DNA of 64,000 bases from positions 2,545,773 through 2,609,772 of the forward strand of contig NZ_LT575468.1 of assembly GCF_900087055.1 (NCBI RefSeq), read 5' to 3'. The position numbers and the translations under genes are program-made. A model generated the notes under the pieces. The model saw nothing but the letters and a program-made list of their open reading frames with translations. It searched no databases and was not told the origin of the DNA. This DNA comes from Plesiomonas shigelloides. Its GTDB lineage: Bacteria > Pseudomonadota > Gammaproteobacteria > Enterobacterales > CAMTGL01. Positions 63,582-64,000 of this stretch are shown here, in pieces (within the stretch, counting starts at the first letter, position 1; each line of letters opens with the position of its first letter).

Positions 63582-64000
63582 TCAATGCAGCGTTGGTTTG
63601 GCGTTCTCACCGGCCAATGGCGCACAAGCAAAGGTGTTAAAGCACAGCATCGCGCCCATACGGACGTATTCGGCCACTTCTTCCAGTGACTGCTCCAGCT
63701 CTTCTTGATCTTCATCCAGATCGTAACCCAGCTGCGAAATGCTGGTGAGGTCATCAATCATCTCACCCACTTCAGCATGCCCTTTTTTCAGCCCCGGCTG
63801 CGCCACGCCCAATCCAACCAGGAATTGGCTTACCCATTCGGCCAGCGCATCCACGCGATCAAACACCGATTCATCATCTTCTGGCAGCAACAAGCTGAAA
63901 CCAAACTCTTCCTCATTCAGGGTTTGTTTGATTTGCAGATACATGGTGCGGGCCACTTTCGCCAGTTCAGACGGATAAGCTTGACCATCGTTGGTCAGAT
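63582..64000 (-). CDS. ygfB: YgfB/UPF0149 family protein (5' end outside the window)
   Basis: The reading frame enters from the right edge (LTNDGQAYPSELAKVARTM..) and ends CAPLAGENAKPTLH, matching E. coli YgfB including the terminal KPTLH. About 138 residues are present; 50 or more N-terminal residues lie beyond 64000. The acidic helix YDLDEDQEELEQSLEEVAEYVRMGA is characteristic. In Pseudomonas a relative regulates alpA/ampDh3 expression; no function is established here. Confidence 0.93.
   Translation of the reverse strand, partial: LTNDGQAYPSELAKVARTMYLQIKQTLNEEEFGFSLLLPEDDESVFDRVDALAEWVSQFLVGLGVAQPGLKKGHAEVGEMIDDLTSISQLGYDLDEDQEELEQSLEEVAEYVRMGAMLCFNTFACAPLAGENAKPTLH

Noticed and set aside
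63440-63757. N-terminal extension of PepP (about 105 codons)
   Set aside because: PepP has about 441 residues starting with the MDIQEW-like segment, which has its own ribosome site; the extension overlaps ygfB out of frame.

Overview
The window is a gene-dense core-chromosome segment of a gammaproteobacterium. Gene order and protein similarity point to an Enterobacterales-like organism: luxS-micA-gshA, csrA-alaS-recX-recA-pncC-mutS, rpoS-nlpD-pcm-surE-truD-ispF-ispD-ftsB-eno-pyrG-mazG-relA-rlmD/barA, acpS-pdxJ-recO-era-rnc-lepB-lepA-rseCBA-rpoE/nadB and pepP-ubiH-ubiI-gcvTHP all follow the Escherichia coli pattern, but several blocks that are far apart in E. coli are neighbours here. Middling base composition, a ChiA-type chitinase and a MicA homologue would fit Plesiomonas or a close relative. 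The genus is inferred, not proven.

Layout. 1-4300: luxS (cut by the window edge), the divergent small RNA MicA, gshA, yqaA, yqaB and an extra quinone-oxidoreductase-like gene. 4681-5864: one tRNA operon with seven Arg(ACG) and two Ser(GCT) genes, its promoter and its terminator. 6122-14491: csrA, alaS, the recX-recA-pncC SOS block with a LexA box placed as in E. coli, and mutS. 14737-29663: a long minus-strand run from rlmD/relA to rpoS covering the stringent response, central metabolism, isoprenoid synthesis, division and stationary-phase sigma factor. 29728-32565: barA on the plus strand. 32741-42011: a second minus-strand run from rpoE-rseABC to acpS. 42256-46126: nadB, the cptA/sdhE pair and ygfZ. 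46308-53858: a less conserved block (chitinase, trhA, a DinB-fold protein, a class III aminotransferase, dcuC). 54435-64000: glycine cleavage genes gcvTHP, ubiquinone hydroxylases ubiI/ubiH, pepP and the edge-truncated ygfB.

Together the genes form a dense set of global regulators within 42 kb: sigma-S, sigma-E with its anti-sigma module, CsrA, BarA (which in relatives controls CsrA through UvrY and small RNAs), RelA, LuxS and MicA. A sigma-E-like promoter precedes both micA and rpoE, so the sigma-E envelope response appears to be wired to MicA here.

No CRISPR array, prophage, insertion sequence, restriction system or obvious new multigene system was seen. The most unusual structures are the strictly alternating Arg-tRNA stem variants, a 7-bp microsatellite between ubiI and gcvT, a 15-bp in-frame tandem repeat inside mazG, a long Ser/Ala/Pro linker in RseB, and a triple ATTGTCT motif upstream of the chitinase gene.
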